Source: Rhizobium sp. BK313 (GTDB lineage Bacteria; Pseudomonadota; Alphaproteobacteria; Rhizobiales; Rhizobiaceae). From it: a DNA stretch of 64,000 nt. The first letter of the stretch is position 1; every line of letters starts with the position of its first letter. The stretch covers positions 1 to 64,000 of the forward strand of contig NZ_JACHZQ010000008.1 in the NCBI RefSeq assembly GCF_014193655.1. Direction: 5' to 3'. The notes beneath the pieces are model-generated. The model worked only from the letters and a program-made list of their open reading frames with translations. It did no database searches and was not told the origin of the DNA. Positions 26,584 through 35,279 of the stretch are shown here, in pieces. A program made the translations under genes and the position numbers.

Positions 26584-27378
26584 ATGTACCCCAATTCCAA
26601 ACTAAGGTTGGTCGACGTTTCCAAGACGTTCTCGACCGTAAACGGCGGGTTCACGGCGCTATCGTCGTTATCGATGGATGTCAGTCCTGGTCGCTTTGTT
26701 AGCCTTATCGGCCCCTCCGGTTGCGGCAAAAGCACGCTGTTCAACATCATTGCAGGACTGGAAACGCCAAGCACTGGCCGCATCGAAATCGACGGTGAGA
26801 ACCTCACCGGGCTTATCGGCCGGGTTGGTTATATGCTCCAGAAAGACCTTCTCCTGCCATGGCGCACGGTCATTGATAATATCGTTCTGGGCATGGAAAT
26901 TCAGGGCATGTCTAGAAAAGACGCGCGCGACAAGGCGCGTCCATACTTGAAACGATATGGCCTTGGTGATTTCGAGACCCAGTTTCCAAGCGCTCTTTCC
27001 GGAGGCATGCGCCAAAGAGCGGCTCTGTTGCGAACGCTCCTTCTTGATAACGACGTCATCTTGCTCGACGAGCCCTTCGGAGCCCTAGATGCGCAAACCA
27101 AGGCGCAAATGCAGGAATGGCTCCTAAACATCTGGGAAGACTTTGGAAAGACGGTGGTCTTCGTCACTCATGACATCGAGGAATCGATTTATCTATCAGA
27201 TGAAATCTGCGTTATGGGAACGCGCCCGGGGCGGCTCATCGAACGTATATCGGTTCCTATGGCGAGACCTCGCCCCCGATCCGTGGTCACGCAAACTAGC
27301 TTCGTTGAACTCAAACAACGATGCATGGACCTTCTCAACGAACCACATCATGAGCCGCCGCGCGTAGCGGCTGAATGA
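26584..27378 (+). CDS. ABC transporter ATP-binding protein (nitrate/taurine type)
   Basis: A 264-residue ATPase with Walker A GPSGCGKST, signature LSGGMRQRAALLRTLL, Walker B VILLDEPFGALDA and H-loop FVTHDIEES. The start at 26584 (MYPNSKLRL) follows AAGGGA; the upstream extension lacks the domain. It heads an operon of ATPase, permease and binding protein of the SsuBCA/TauBCA kind. Confidence 0.93.
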   Translation: MYPNSKLRLVDVSKTFSTVNGGFTALSSLSMDVSPGRFVSLIGPSGCGKSTLFNIIAGLETPSTGRIEIDGENLTGLIGRVGYMLQKDLLLPWRTVIDNIVLGMEIQGMSRKDARDKARPYLKRYGLGDFETQFPSALSGGMRQRAALLRTLLLDNDVILLDEPFGALDAQTKAQMQEWLLNIWEDFGKTVVFVTHDIEESIYLSDEICVMGTRPGRLIERISVPMARPRPRSVVTQTSFVELKQRCMDLLNEPHHEPPRVAAE

Positions 27379-27395
27379 TCGCAAGGGGAAAAATC

Positions 27396-28247
27396 ATGAC
27401 CGAGATCGCCTCGCATAGCTACACCGAAAGAGCAGTCCGGACAGTCACGAAACCGAAGCGCCGCGTTCGCCATCTACCTGTCGCGAGGCAGTGGCCCGCT
27501 TGGCTTATCGCCGCTATACAGATCGGCATTATCATCGTCATTCTCTCAGGTTGGGAATTGGGTGCTCGGGCGGGATACGTCAACGCCTTCTTCTGGTCGC
27601 AACCTTCCGCGATATGGCAAACAGCGCAGACGTTCTTCCTGTCGGGAAGTGCCTATACCGATATTGCCTTCACGTTCCGTTCAACATTGATAGGCTTTTT
27701 CCTAGGCACGCTGATCGGATCGGCGCTTGGATTGTCATTCTGGTGGTCCCGCAACTACGCCGCCATAATACAGCCCTACATCATTTGCTTCGAGTCGCTG
27801 CCGAAGCTCGCGCTGGCACCACTAATTGTTTTGGTATTTGGGATGGGACTGGCCTCAAAAGTTGCCATCGCTGTCGCGCTCACGCTCGTTGTTTCGACAC
27901 TGACTACCTATTCAGGGGTCCGTTCGATCGATCGCGACTCCGAACGGCTGTTCTATTCGTTGGGCGCCAACCGCTGGCAGGTATTTACCAAATTCGTTGT
28001 GCCTTCCTGCCTGCCATGGATCATCTCGGTGCTTCGTGTGAACATCGGCCTTGCGTTGACAGGGTCGATCGTAGGCGAATTCATTGCATCGCAATACGGG
28101 CTGGGAAGAACCATTCTCTATGCTGGCCAAACTTACGATATCGCTCTCGTTTGGGTCGCCGTCGCCGTGCTCTCGGCGCTCTCGGTCGCTATGTATCTTC
28201 TCGTTTCCTGGATTGAACAACGCCTGAGAAAAGGCGCCATCCATTAA
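27396..28247 (+). CDS. ABC transporter permease (SsuC/TauC type)
   Basis: A 283-residue permease with six helices and the EAA-like loop (DSERLFYSLGANRWQVFTKF). I start at 27396, behind AAGGGGA; an ATG at 27375 overlaps the ATPase stop. It partners the ATPase before it and the binding protein after it. Confidence 0.92.
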   Translation: MTEIASHSYTERAVRTVTKPKRRVRHLPVARQWPAWLIAAIQIGIIIVILSGWELGARAGYVNAFFWSQPSAIWQTAQTFFLSGSAYTDIAFTFRSTLIGFFLGTLIGSALGLSFWWSRNYAAIIQPYIICFESLPKLALAPLIVLVFGMGLASKVAIAVALTLVVSTLTTYSGVRSIDRDSERLFYSLGANRWQVFTKFVVPSCLPWIISVLRVNIGLALTGSIVGEFIASQYGLGRTILYAGQTYDIALVWVAVAVLSALSVAMYLLVSWIEQRLRKGAIH

Positions 28248-28289
28248 TCAAAATCTTGTCAATCGCAATTCGTCTCTCGGGAGTATTCC

Positions 28290-29282
28290 ATGAAGAAATA
28301 TATTGCTGCCGCCGCCGCATTAGGCGTGCTCATCCTTTCGATGTCCCAGCCTAGTTCGGCGGCGTCGAAGGATGTTGTTATAGCCGAACCTCAGCATGGT
28401 ATTGGTTATCTGCCGCTCTACGTCGCGATCAAGAAAGGCTTCTTCGAGGAGGAAGGTATCAATGCGTCGATCTTGACGGTTGATGGGGGCGGTGCGCATA
28501 CCAACGCCGTTCTCGCAGGCCAGGCTTTCGCCTTTATAGGCGGCCCGGAACACGATGCCTTTGCCAAGGCAAAAGGCGGCGAGCTGCGAGCCGTGGTCAA
28601 CATCGTCAATCGCGGAAACGTTTACTTGGTGACCCGGAAGGGTGTTCCAGCACCGACAGGCGATTTGAAGAGCTATCTCAAGGGCAAGACCATTGCATCA
28701 GGCTCCTATGGCGGCACCCCGAATTCGATAACGCGCTACATCCTCAAGAAAAATGGACTGGACTTCAAGACCGATGTGACGGTGCAAGAGTTGTCGAACG
28801 CGGCGATTCTGGCGGCATTGAAAACCGGGCAAGCAGATATCGGCGTCCTGACCGAGCCGATACTGACGAGCGGCATCAAGGAGGGTATTTGGAATGAACC
28901 CTTTTTTAATGTTCCGAAAGAACTTGGTCCCTACGCCTATAGTACGCTGAATGTTCGCGAGGAATCGATCAAGAAAGATCCGGAGCTTGTGCGTGGCTTC
29001 GTCAAAGCTGTGGCGAAGGGACTGAAGTACACCCATGATCATCACGAGGAAGCTGCCGAGATCGCCCACTCTGAGTTTCCAACGATGAAGCTCGAAGATG
29101 TCAGGGCAACGCTCGACCGGGCTTTCGCCGACAATATATGGAGCGAGGACGGATCGATCACACGCGCCTCTTGGGATACCGGAAAAGCCGTTGTGATGGA
29201 TGCCGGCATCCTCAAAACTGACGTTCCATACGATGACATCATCGACATGAGCTTTTTCAACAGTATTCGTGACTCCCTTTAG
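28290..29282 (+). CDS. ABC substrate-binding protein (NMT1/SsuA type)
   Basis: A 330-residue periplasmic protein with a Sec signal peptide (AAAALGVLILSMSQPSSAA). The family pattern GIGYLPLYVAIKKGFFEEEG and AGQAFAFIGGPEHDAF is typical of binders of small nitrogen or sulfur compounds. Its neighbours hydrolyse C-N amide bonds, so the ligand is probably a small amide, ureide or carbamoyl compound. Confidence 0.92.
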   Translation: MKKYIAAAAALGVLILSMSQPSSAASKDVVIAEPQHGIGYLPLYVAIKKGFFEEEGINASILTVDGGGAHTNAVLAGQAFAFIGGPEHDAFAKAKGGELRAVVNIVNRGNVYLVTRKGVPAPTGDLKSYLKGKTIASGSYGGTPNSITRYILKKNGLDFKTDVTVQELSNAAILAALKTGQADIGVLTEPILTSGIKEGIWNEPFFNVPKELGPYAYSTLNVREESIKKDPELVRGFVKAVAKGLKYTHDHHEEAAEIAHSEFPTMKLEDVRATLDRAFADNIWSEDGSITRASWDTGKAVVMDAGILKTDVPYDDIIDMSFFNSIRDSL

Positions 29283-29387
29283 TCGAACGAGCTCGTATCA
29301 AACGGCATCCCTCACTCGAAGTGCTCACCAAAATTGGCAGACGATCCGTTTGCCAGCGGGATTTGTGTTGAACCCAAGGAGTAAATT

Positions 29388-30158
29388 ATGGAACGAATCT
29401 GGGACAAATTTCTGACCGAACGTGACAAGGCGGTTTTTGCCGCATCGGGATACGGCGCTCGCGGTGGCTTCGGTAAACGCCCGGCCCTTTTGATCATCGA
29501 TGTCAATTGGGCCTTCTGCAGCGAAGGGCCGGAACCTATTCTTGAAACAATCACAAGATGGCGTAATTCCTGCGGCGAAGATGCTTGGCAAGCCATGCCA
29601 TACCTCAAAGCCTTGATCTCCAAAGCCAGAGGGAGGGGTATCCCGGTAATTTATACGACAGGTATCCGACGCGAAGACAATTGGGACTCCGGCTCTTGGA
29701 GTTGGAAAAATAACCGATCGAGCGAGGATAGAACCAGGCCATCGAACCTCGACGGCAATGAGATCGTGTCCGACATCGTCCCTGCGCCTCAGGATCTCGT
29801 CATTTACAAGCAAAAGCCCTCTGGCTTCTTTGGCACCAACATGGCCTCTTATTTGACGCTGCTTGGGTGCGACAGCGTCATCGTCACCGGCACGACAACA
29901 TCAGGATGTGTACGTGCAACGGTTCTGGATGCATTCAGTTTGAATTACCGGGTGGCTGTGGCTGAAGAAGCCTGCTTTGACCGGAGCCAGGCAAGCCATG
30001 CGATCAATCTTTGCGATATGAACGCCAAATATGCTGACGTCATTAAAACGGACGAAATTCTGGCATTCTTCGAGACAATCGAAAAAGACAGCTTCAATCT
30101 GCCACGCGGATCAAGAATCGAGGTTCCGAAGCTGTCGCCTGTTCTGGAAACAGCCTGA
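29388..30158 (+). CDS. Isochorismatase-like cysteine hydrolase (N-carbamoylsarcosine amidase type)
   Basis: A 256-residue amidohydrolase. The Asp-Lys-Cys triad is present: Asp38 (LLIIDVN), Lys141 (VIYKQKPSGFFGT) and Cys174 (GTTTSGCVRAT). The overall pattern (ETITRWRNSCG, GSWSWKNNRSSED) resembles N-carbamoylsarcosine amidohydrolases, which release ammonia and CO2 from carbamoyl amides. It follows the importer by 105 bases and is paralogous to the gene at 33004. The substrate is inferred only at class level. Confidence 0.88.
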   Translation: MERIWDKFLTERDKAVFAASGYGARGGFGKRPALLIIDVNWAFCSEGPEPILETITRWRNSCGEDAWQAMPYLKALISKARGRGIPVIYTTGIRREDNWDSGSWSWKNNRSSEDRTRPSNLDGNEIVSDIVPAPQDLVIYKQKPSGFFGTNMASYLTLLGCDSVIVTGTTTSGCVRATVLDAFSLNYRVAVAEEACFDRSQASHAINLCDMNAKYADVIKTDEILAFFETIEKDSFNLPRGSRIEVPKLSPVLETA

Positions 30159-30246
30159 GTCATTCAACTGCATCCGCCAGAGGTCGTTGCGGATGCAGAA
30201 TTCTCCTGGTCCATCATCACCGAACTGAAAATGTTGGAGTGCGCCA

Positions 30247-31599
30247 ATGAAAACCGTCCCGCGGGATCAATCGTACGCCTCGCATGGTCCCGATTTTAGA
30301 AGCGGAAAGGATTCCCCGCTTAATTTCCTTGAAATGGGTTTGGCCCGAATGGAGAAGCACGAGGCGAAAGTTCGCGCTTTTACGGTTTACGATTGCGAGA
30401 CGGCGAGGATCGAGGCGAAGGCATCGGAAACACGTTGGCGATCGGGACAAGAGTTATCGCCGATAGACGGCATGCCGATAGGCATCAAGGATATTATCGA
30501 AACCTATGACATGCCGACGGGGCAAGGTTCGCCACTTTGGGACGGGCATGAAAGCAAACGCGACTCCGCAACCGTCCAAGCATTACGCGAGGCGGGCGCC
30601 ATCATTCTTGGAAAGACTGTCACGACAGAATTTGCAGCATCGACACCGCTTGGCAAGACGGTGAACCCGCATGACCCGCGCCGGACACCCGGTGGATCGA
30701 GCAGCGGCTCGACGGCGGCGGTAGGCGCGGGCTTCATACCTGTTGCTCTTGGCAGCCAGGTTGTCGGCTCGACCTTACGACCTTCCAGCTATTGCGGCTG
30801 TATTGGCTTTAAGCCGAGTGTCGGTGCGATCAATCGCGGCGGCTCATATGATTATCTCAGCCATAGTTGCGTTGGCGTCATCGGCGCATCCCTGGATGAT
30901 CTTTGGCTGACGGCCAAAGCCATCGTAAATCGCGTCGGCGGCGATCCGGGCTATGTCGGTCTCATCGGACCTGAAACTCTTCCATCTGCGATTGCGGCAA
31001 AGCGCGTGCTCGTTCTTGAGACAGACGGATGGTCGAAACGCACGGTCGGCGCGGCAGCCGCCTTCGACCAGTTCCTCAAGGGCGTCGCCGAGGTTGAATT
31101 TGTAGGCCGCGATCACGAGGTGATGCTCGAAGATTTTGAGCAGATGATTACTGGCATCCGCACCCTCTCCTCCACGATCTTGTCCTTCGAAGGGCGCTGG
31201 CCGCTCGGCGGCTATATCAAGACAGATGAGACCAAAGTGAGCGCCACCGCCCGGCAGCGGTTTTGCGACGGTAAGGATCTGAAACAGAAGGATTATGTCG
31301 CAGCCCTAGAGCGGCGCAACGCAATCCGCGAGACCTACGCCGAACTCACCAAGGAGTTCGACGCGGTGATCACCTTGGCTGCAACCGGAGCTGCGCCGTT
31401 GGGCCTTGAAAGCACAGGCGATGCCGATTTCAATATTCCGGCCTCCGTGTTGGGGGTTCCTGCCATTTCGCTTCCCGTCCTGTCCGACGGCGGATTGCCC
31501 TTGGGACTGCAATTGATCGGAAAGGCCAATAGGGACGCAGAGCTCATAGGGCTTGCGCACTGGTTCCTCAGCAAAGGTTTGAGGGAAACATCGCGATAA
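30247..31599 (+). CDS. Amidase-signature family amidase
   Basis: A 450-residue enzyme with the Ser-cisSer-Lys triad: Lys81 (PIGIKDII), Ser151 in GGSSSGST and Ser175 in GSQVVGSTLRPSS. It hydrolyses an amide or carbamoyl bond in the cytosol. The residue after the nucleophile motif differs from the usual GGSIRxPA (here GSTLRPSS). Its place between two cysteine hydrolases suggests stepwise deamidation of one imported compound. Confidence 0.9.
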   Translation: MKTVPRDQSYASHGPDFRSGKDSPLNFLEMGLARMEKHEAKVRAFTVYDCETARIEAKASETRWRSGQELSPIDGMPIGIKDIIETYDMPTGQGSPLWDGHESKRDSATVQALREAGAIILGKTVTTEFAASTPLGKTVNPHDPRRTPGGSSSGSTAAVGAGFIPVALGSQVVGSTLRPSSYCGCIGFKPSVGAINRGGSYDYLSHSCVGVIGASLDDLWLTAKAIVNRVGGDPGYVGLIGPETLPSAIAAKRVLVLETDGWSKRTVGAAAAFDQFLKGVAEVEFVGRDHEVMLEDFEQMITGIRTLSSTILSFEGRWPLGGYIKTDETKVSATARQRFCDGKDLKQKDYVAALERRNAIRETYAELTKEFDAVITLAATGAAPLGLESTGDADFNIPASVLGVPAISLPVLSDGGLPLGLQLIGKANRDAELIGLAHWFLSKGLRETSR

Positions 31600-31679
31600 T
31601 CTGCAACCCGCTGATGACATGGCAAAATAGATTGATAAGGTAAGCAAATGAATGTCATTTGCGGACAATCTGAAAAAGA

Positions 31680-32636
31680 ATGACGGCTAGCGGTCTGGAC
31701 TCACGTCTTCTGGAAGTGTTTCTGGCCGTTGCGGATGCGGAGAGCATGACCGTCGCGGCCCGACGTCTCGGGATAACACAGGGCGCTGTGTCCCAACAAA
31801 TCAGCCGGCTTGAGGCGCTCCTGAAACTCGAATTGATTGCTAGAGAGAATCGCCGGCTTCGGCTTTTACCCGCCGGATTGAATCTGCGCTATCATGCGCG
31901 GCGCGTCATCGAGGAGTTACGTGATTGCGAACGAGCAATGCGCAATTTCAATCGATTGCGGTTTCACAATTTGTCGATCGGGATCCTTGATACCCTGGGT
32001 CGAACTCTCGTAGGGCCGGTCGTTGAAACGCTGGAGCCGCTCGCTGAACAGATTCAGGTCAACGCCTCGGTCACATATCGCCACCGCGAAGATCTCTTGA
32101 GTGGCAAACTCGATCTCGTCATTACAGCCCAAAACTTCGATGAGGATGAGTTCGAGGTTCACTCGGTCGTCAACGAGCCCCTTGTCCTGCTTGTCACAAA
32201 AGGGACGATCCCCGAAGGTGAAAACGTCGATCTGGAAAAACTCGCCAGCACTTTACCTCTGATCCGCTTTGCCCATCAGCGCAAGATCGGACGTCTGACG
32301 GATCAATATCTCGACAAACATAGGTTAACCTGTCATCGGACGATTGAAATTGATCAGACAACATCTGTGATCGATACTGTGAAAGGTACAGGCGGATGGG
32401 CAATTACTTCGCCATTCACGCTTTTTGACCCCAACTTCGACGCTATCGAAATAGAACTGAGGCCACTGCCCCCTCCCGTTCCGCGACGGGAAATTCGCCT
32501 CGTGGCACTACCGGGCAAATATGGTGACCTGCCAATGCGTTTGGCTTTCAATTGCCGCCATCGACTTCGCCGTGAGGTATCGCTGCGACTGGCTCCCATC
32601 TTCCCTGCGGATATTCTGCCGCGAATTCCTGATTGA
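31680..32636 (+). CDS. LysR-family transcriptional regulator
   Basis: A 318-residue LTTR. The N-terminal winged helix (MTVAARRLGITQGAVSQQIS) is followed by a periplasmic-binding-like effector domain. It follows the amidase in the same direction. Matching ATTAG-N5-CTAAT boxes at 26236 and 32685 suggest that it controls both the importer operon and the second hydrolase/MFS unit. Confidence 0.92.
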   Translation: MTASGLDSRLLEVFLAVADAESMTVAARRLGITQGAVSQQISRLEALLKLELIARENRRLRLLPAGLNLRYHARRVIEELRDCERAMRNFNRLRFHNLSIGILDTLGRTLVGPVVETLEPLAEQIQVNASVTYRHREDLLSGKLDLVITAQNFDEDEFEVHSVVNEPLVLLVTKGTIPEGENVDLEKLASTLPLIRFAHQRKIGRLTDQYLDKHRLTCHRTIEIDQTTSVIDTVKGTGGWAITSPFTLFDPNFDAIEIELRPLPPPVPRREIRLVALPGKYGDLPMRLAFNCRHRLRREVSLRLAPIFPADILPRIPD

Positions 32637-32684
32637 ATTGTCTATTTGCAATGCCACCGCGTTTAGAACAGGGTGGGAAGTTAT

Positions 32685-32699
32685 ATTAGCCACGCTAAT
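32685..32699. promoter_or_regulatory. LysR-type T-N11-A box, copy 2
   Basis: ATTAGCCACGCTAAT has the same five-base arms and five-base spacer as the 26236-26250 site. It lies in the 367-base gap after the LysR gene and before the second cysteine hydrolase; apart from this box and the 32870 element, that gap is AT-rich and gene-free. Confidence 0.58.
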
Positions 32700-32869
32700 G
32701 ATGGTGCTAATATCCTGTTTTATAACGACTAAATAGGTCGGCCGTCGAGAAAGCATTGCTTGAATGGCAGGCAACCGATCGTGTAATCAAACTTTATATC
32801 CGGCGATCATACCCTCCATCGGCGCAGATGCCGTAGACGACAATTCGTCTGCTTCCGCGATATTACTTA

Positions 32870-32881
32870 AGTCATTGAAAT
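32870..32881 (+). promoter_or_regulatory. Shared 12-base promoter element, copy 2
   Basis: An exact repeat of AGTCATTGAAAT (see 26260-26271), 122 bases before the second hydrolase gene. It includes a possible -35 hexamer TTGAAA. Confidence 0.42.
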
Positions 32882-33003
32882 TTTACTATTATTTCTAAAT
32901 GGCATGCCCTTTGCTTGTGATTTCATCGAGCCGGCTGAGGCAGCGGTAAAACTGATGGCTGGCTTTCTCGGCCAAAAATTTCGCTAAGCAAAAGGAGATT
33001 ACC

Positions 33004-33726
33004 ATGGCGTCGATGGAAGCATTTGAAGATCATTGCTGGAAAGATGTCATACCCGAAGCGGACATGCAGCTGTACAGGCCATATGCCCGCCAAACCTTTG
33101 TCGGTCAAAAGGCCGCCTTGGTCGCCATCGATCTTTACAACGTCGTATATCGTGGCGGTCCCAAAGCACCTTATGATCTTGATCAGGAATATCCGAACAG
33201 CTGCGGCATCTATGCTCACAACGCTATCGAACCGACCAAGAAATTATTCTCTGCGGCTCGTGCTGCTGGCTTGCCGGTCTTCTACTGCACACAAGATGTA
33301 CGCCCGAACAATCGTCCAGAAGGCGCGGTTTCGACTAAACGTCGCCGGCTCAAGCCAGCAAATCCGGACGATCATGGCATTTACAGCGAATTTGCCCCCT
33401 TGCCCGAGGATGTTGTCATCTACAAGCAGCGCGCCAGCATATTTCAAGGAACACCGTTTCTCTCTCACTTGAATCTTCTGGGCATTCAAAGCCTGATCAT
33501 ATGTGGGGAAAGCACTTCTGGTTGCGTCAGAGCGAGCGCCGTCGACGCTTACTCAAATGGCTTTCATGTGTCGATCGTCGAAGAATGCTGCTTTGACCGA
33601 GTGGAACTCAGCCATAAAGTCAACCTGTTCGATCTCCATCACAAGTATGTCGACGTGATGCATGTTGCCGAGGTGATTGCTCATCTCGACGGGCTGGCAG
33701 GGCTGCTCCGCACGTCAGCCGCCTAA
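33004..33726 (+). CDS. Second isochorismatase-like cysteine hydrolase
   Basis: A 240-residue paralogue of the 29388 gene with the triad at matching positions: Asp43 (LVAIDLYN), Lys141 (VIYKQRASIFQGT) and Cys174 (ESTSGCVRAS). It retains the SHKVNLFDLHHKYVDV tail region seen in N-carbamoylsarcosine-type hydrolases. AAGGAG precedes the ATG. It is probably expressed with the MFS transporter that follows and may act on a later or alternative intermediate. Confidence 0.88.
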   Translation: MASMEAFEDHCWKDVIPEADMQLYRPYARQTFVGQKAALVAIDLYNVVYRGGPKAPYDLDQEYPNSCGIYAHNAIEPTKKLFSAARAAGLPVFYCTQDVRPNNRPEGAVSTKRRRLKPANPDDHGIYSEFAPLPEDVVIYKQRASIFQGTPFLSHLNLLGIQSLIICGESTSGCVRASAVDAYSNGFHVSIVEECCFDRVELSHKVNLFDLHHKYVDVMHVAEVIAHLDGLAGLLRTSAA

Positions 33727-33823
33727 AGGTGAGCCTAGGTTCTTACCGAAAGAGTGAGGATGCGGTGAGTTCTCATCGCGTCTCCAATCTCCTTTAGCAA
33801 AATTGCAGTTTATCGAGCTGAAA

Positions 33824-35047
33824 ATGTTGGTTGATACCTATCAGGAAAACTGGATTCGAACTCTTTGGCTCATGGTTGGCATACAGTTTACAATGAGCGT
33901 CGCGCTTTCGGTGGTCAGTCCAATTCTACCGCTCTTTCTCCCTGAGCTAGGGGTAACAAGTCCCGGCGCAATTAATTTTTGGTCCGGTGTTTTGAACTCG
34001 CTTAATTTCCTCATCGCAGCCCTGGTTTCGCCAATATGGGGTTTGATTGCCGACAAATATGGGCGAAAAATGATGGTGTTGCGTTCCAGCCTCGCCATCT
34101 GCATCTTTACTGCATTGATGGGCTTGAGCCATCATCTTTGGCAGCTCGTGGGTCTAAGGACATTAATGGGCGCATTTAGCGGGTTTTCCGCTTCCGCGAT
34201 CGCTCTTGTCGCAACACAAACCCCGGAACGCAAATTGGGTTATGCTCTCGGTTGGCTGTCAACTGGGCAACTCGTAGGCACCTTGACCGGACCTCTATTT
34301 GGCGGTGCATTGGCGGATTTGACAGGCGATTATCGTCTGACCTTTTTTTTGACCTCGACAATAGCCGCCACGGCGGTTCTGATGACGTATTTTGCAGTTA
34401 GCGACAGCCCTAAACAACCGCCAAAGGATAAGGAGCAGACCATTTTCCGCGCTATATCCAGTCTGGCCAAAATTCGGGGTCTATTGCCGATCTTCCTCGT
34501 GCTGTTACTTGCCCAATTTGGCGTGCGGTCCGTGCAACCCATCATCACGCCATTCATTCAGGAACTGATTTCAACCAGAACCGGAATCGCCACGCTTGCG
34601 GGATTTGCCTTCTCAGTCACGGGAATTGCAGATGTTATCGCGTCCCCTTTTCTGGGAAAGCGTAGCGATCAGCTTGGCTATCGGCGCGTATTGCTGATTT
34701 GCCTACTTGGGGCAGCAATCTCGAGCTTGCCGCAGAGCGTAGTATCCGAGTATTGGCAATTTGTTGCACTGCGCTTTTTGGTTGGGATATTCGTCGGGGG
34801 AATTTTACCAACGGCAAACGCTTTGGTTGGTCAGCTCGTTCCTTACGAACAGCGCGGCCTTGCCTATGGCATTACGGCATCCGCAGCATTTTTCGGAAGT
34901 TTTCTGGGACCATTTACCGGTGGTTCCGTGGCGGCGCTTATTGGTATTCGGTGGGTTTTCGTGATTACGGCGCTGCTTTTTGCAGCCAATTTTCTTTGGG
35001 CTTCAAGAGTGCTTCCCAAAGATATCGATTACAAACCCGCATCATAA
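33824..35047 (+). CDS. MFS transporter (TetA/Bcr-like)
   Basis: About 407 residues with twelve predicted helices. The MFS loop motif GLIADKYGRKMMVLRSS between helices 2 and 3 and its counterpart GKRSDQLGYRRVLL in the second half are clear. I start at ATG 33824; a TTG at 33803 is an alternative. It may export a product or import the substrate of the adjoining hydrolase; drug efflux is the usual annotation of this subfamily but context favours a metabolite. Confidence 0.85.
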   Translation: MLVDTYQENWIRTLWLMVGIQFTMSVALSVVSPILPLFLPELGVTSPGAINFWSGVLNSLNFLIAALVSPIWGLIADKYGRKMMVLRSSLAICIFTALMGLSHHLWQLVGLRTLMGAFSGFSASAIALVATQTPERKLGYALGWLSTGQLVGTLTGPLFGGALADLTGDYRLTFFLTSTIAATAVLMTYFAVSDSPKQPPKDKEQTIFRAISSLAKIRGLLPIFLVLLLAQFGVRSVQPIITPFIQELISTRTGIATLAGFAFSVTGIADVIASPFLGKRSDQLGYRRVLLICLLGAAISSLPQSVVSEYWQFVALRFLVGIFVGGILPTANALVGQLVPYEQRGLAYGITASAAFFGSFLGPFTGGSVAALIGIRWVFVITALLFAANFLWASRVLPKDIDYKPAS

Positions 35048-35136
35048 TATAACGTGTAATAGAAAACCGACCCGTCTGGCGAAATAAGTGAGCGTTCAGA
35101 TATCGGTGGCGGACACGACGAACTGCTGTAAGCTTC

Positions 35137-35189
35137 TAAGTCTGCTCCCGGTGGCGTCGCCTAAGGCGACTCCACCGGGAGCAGACTTA
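35137..35189. repeat. 25-bp near-perfect hairpin between convergent genes
   Basis: Arms at 35137-35161 and 35165-35189 are complementary at 24 of 25 positions around a 3-base loop, with a GC-rich core (CTCCCGGTGGCGTCGCC). It lies between the ends of the MFS gene and the acyltransferase gene, where a bidirectional terminator is expected, but no T-run follows on either side. It may instead be a REP-like palindromic element. Confidence 0.6.
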
Positions 35190-35279
35190 CCACTGGACCA
35201 GCAGGTGCTTCATACCTTGGCACGAAGGATGAGCGCCACAGCCTCACCGTTCGTGATTTCTCGGTGCTCTGCGTTGATT

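Noticed and set aside
29388..30158. Naming the cysteine hydrolase as biuret hydrolase of the cyanuric-acid pathway
   Set aside because: Its motifs fit N-carbamoylsarcosine-type hydrolases better, and no AtzD-like cyanuric acid hydrolase is present.
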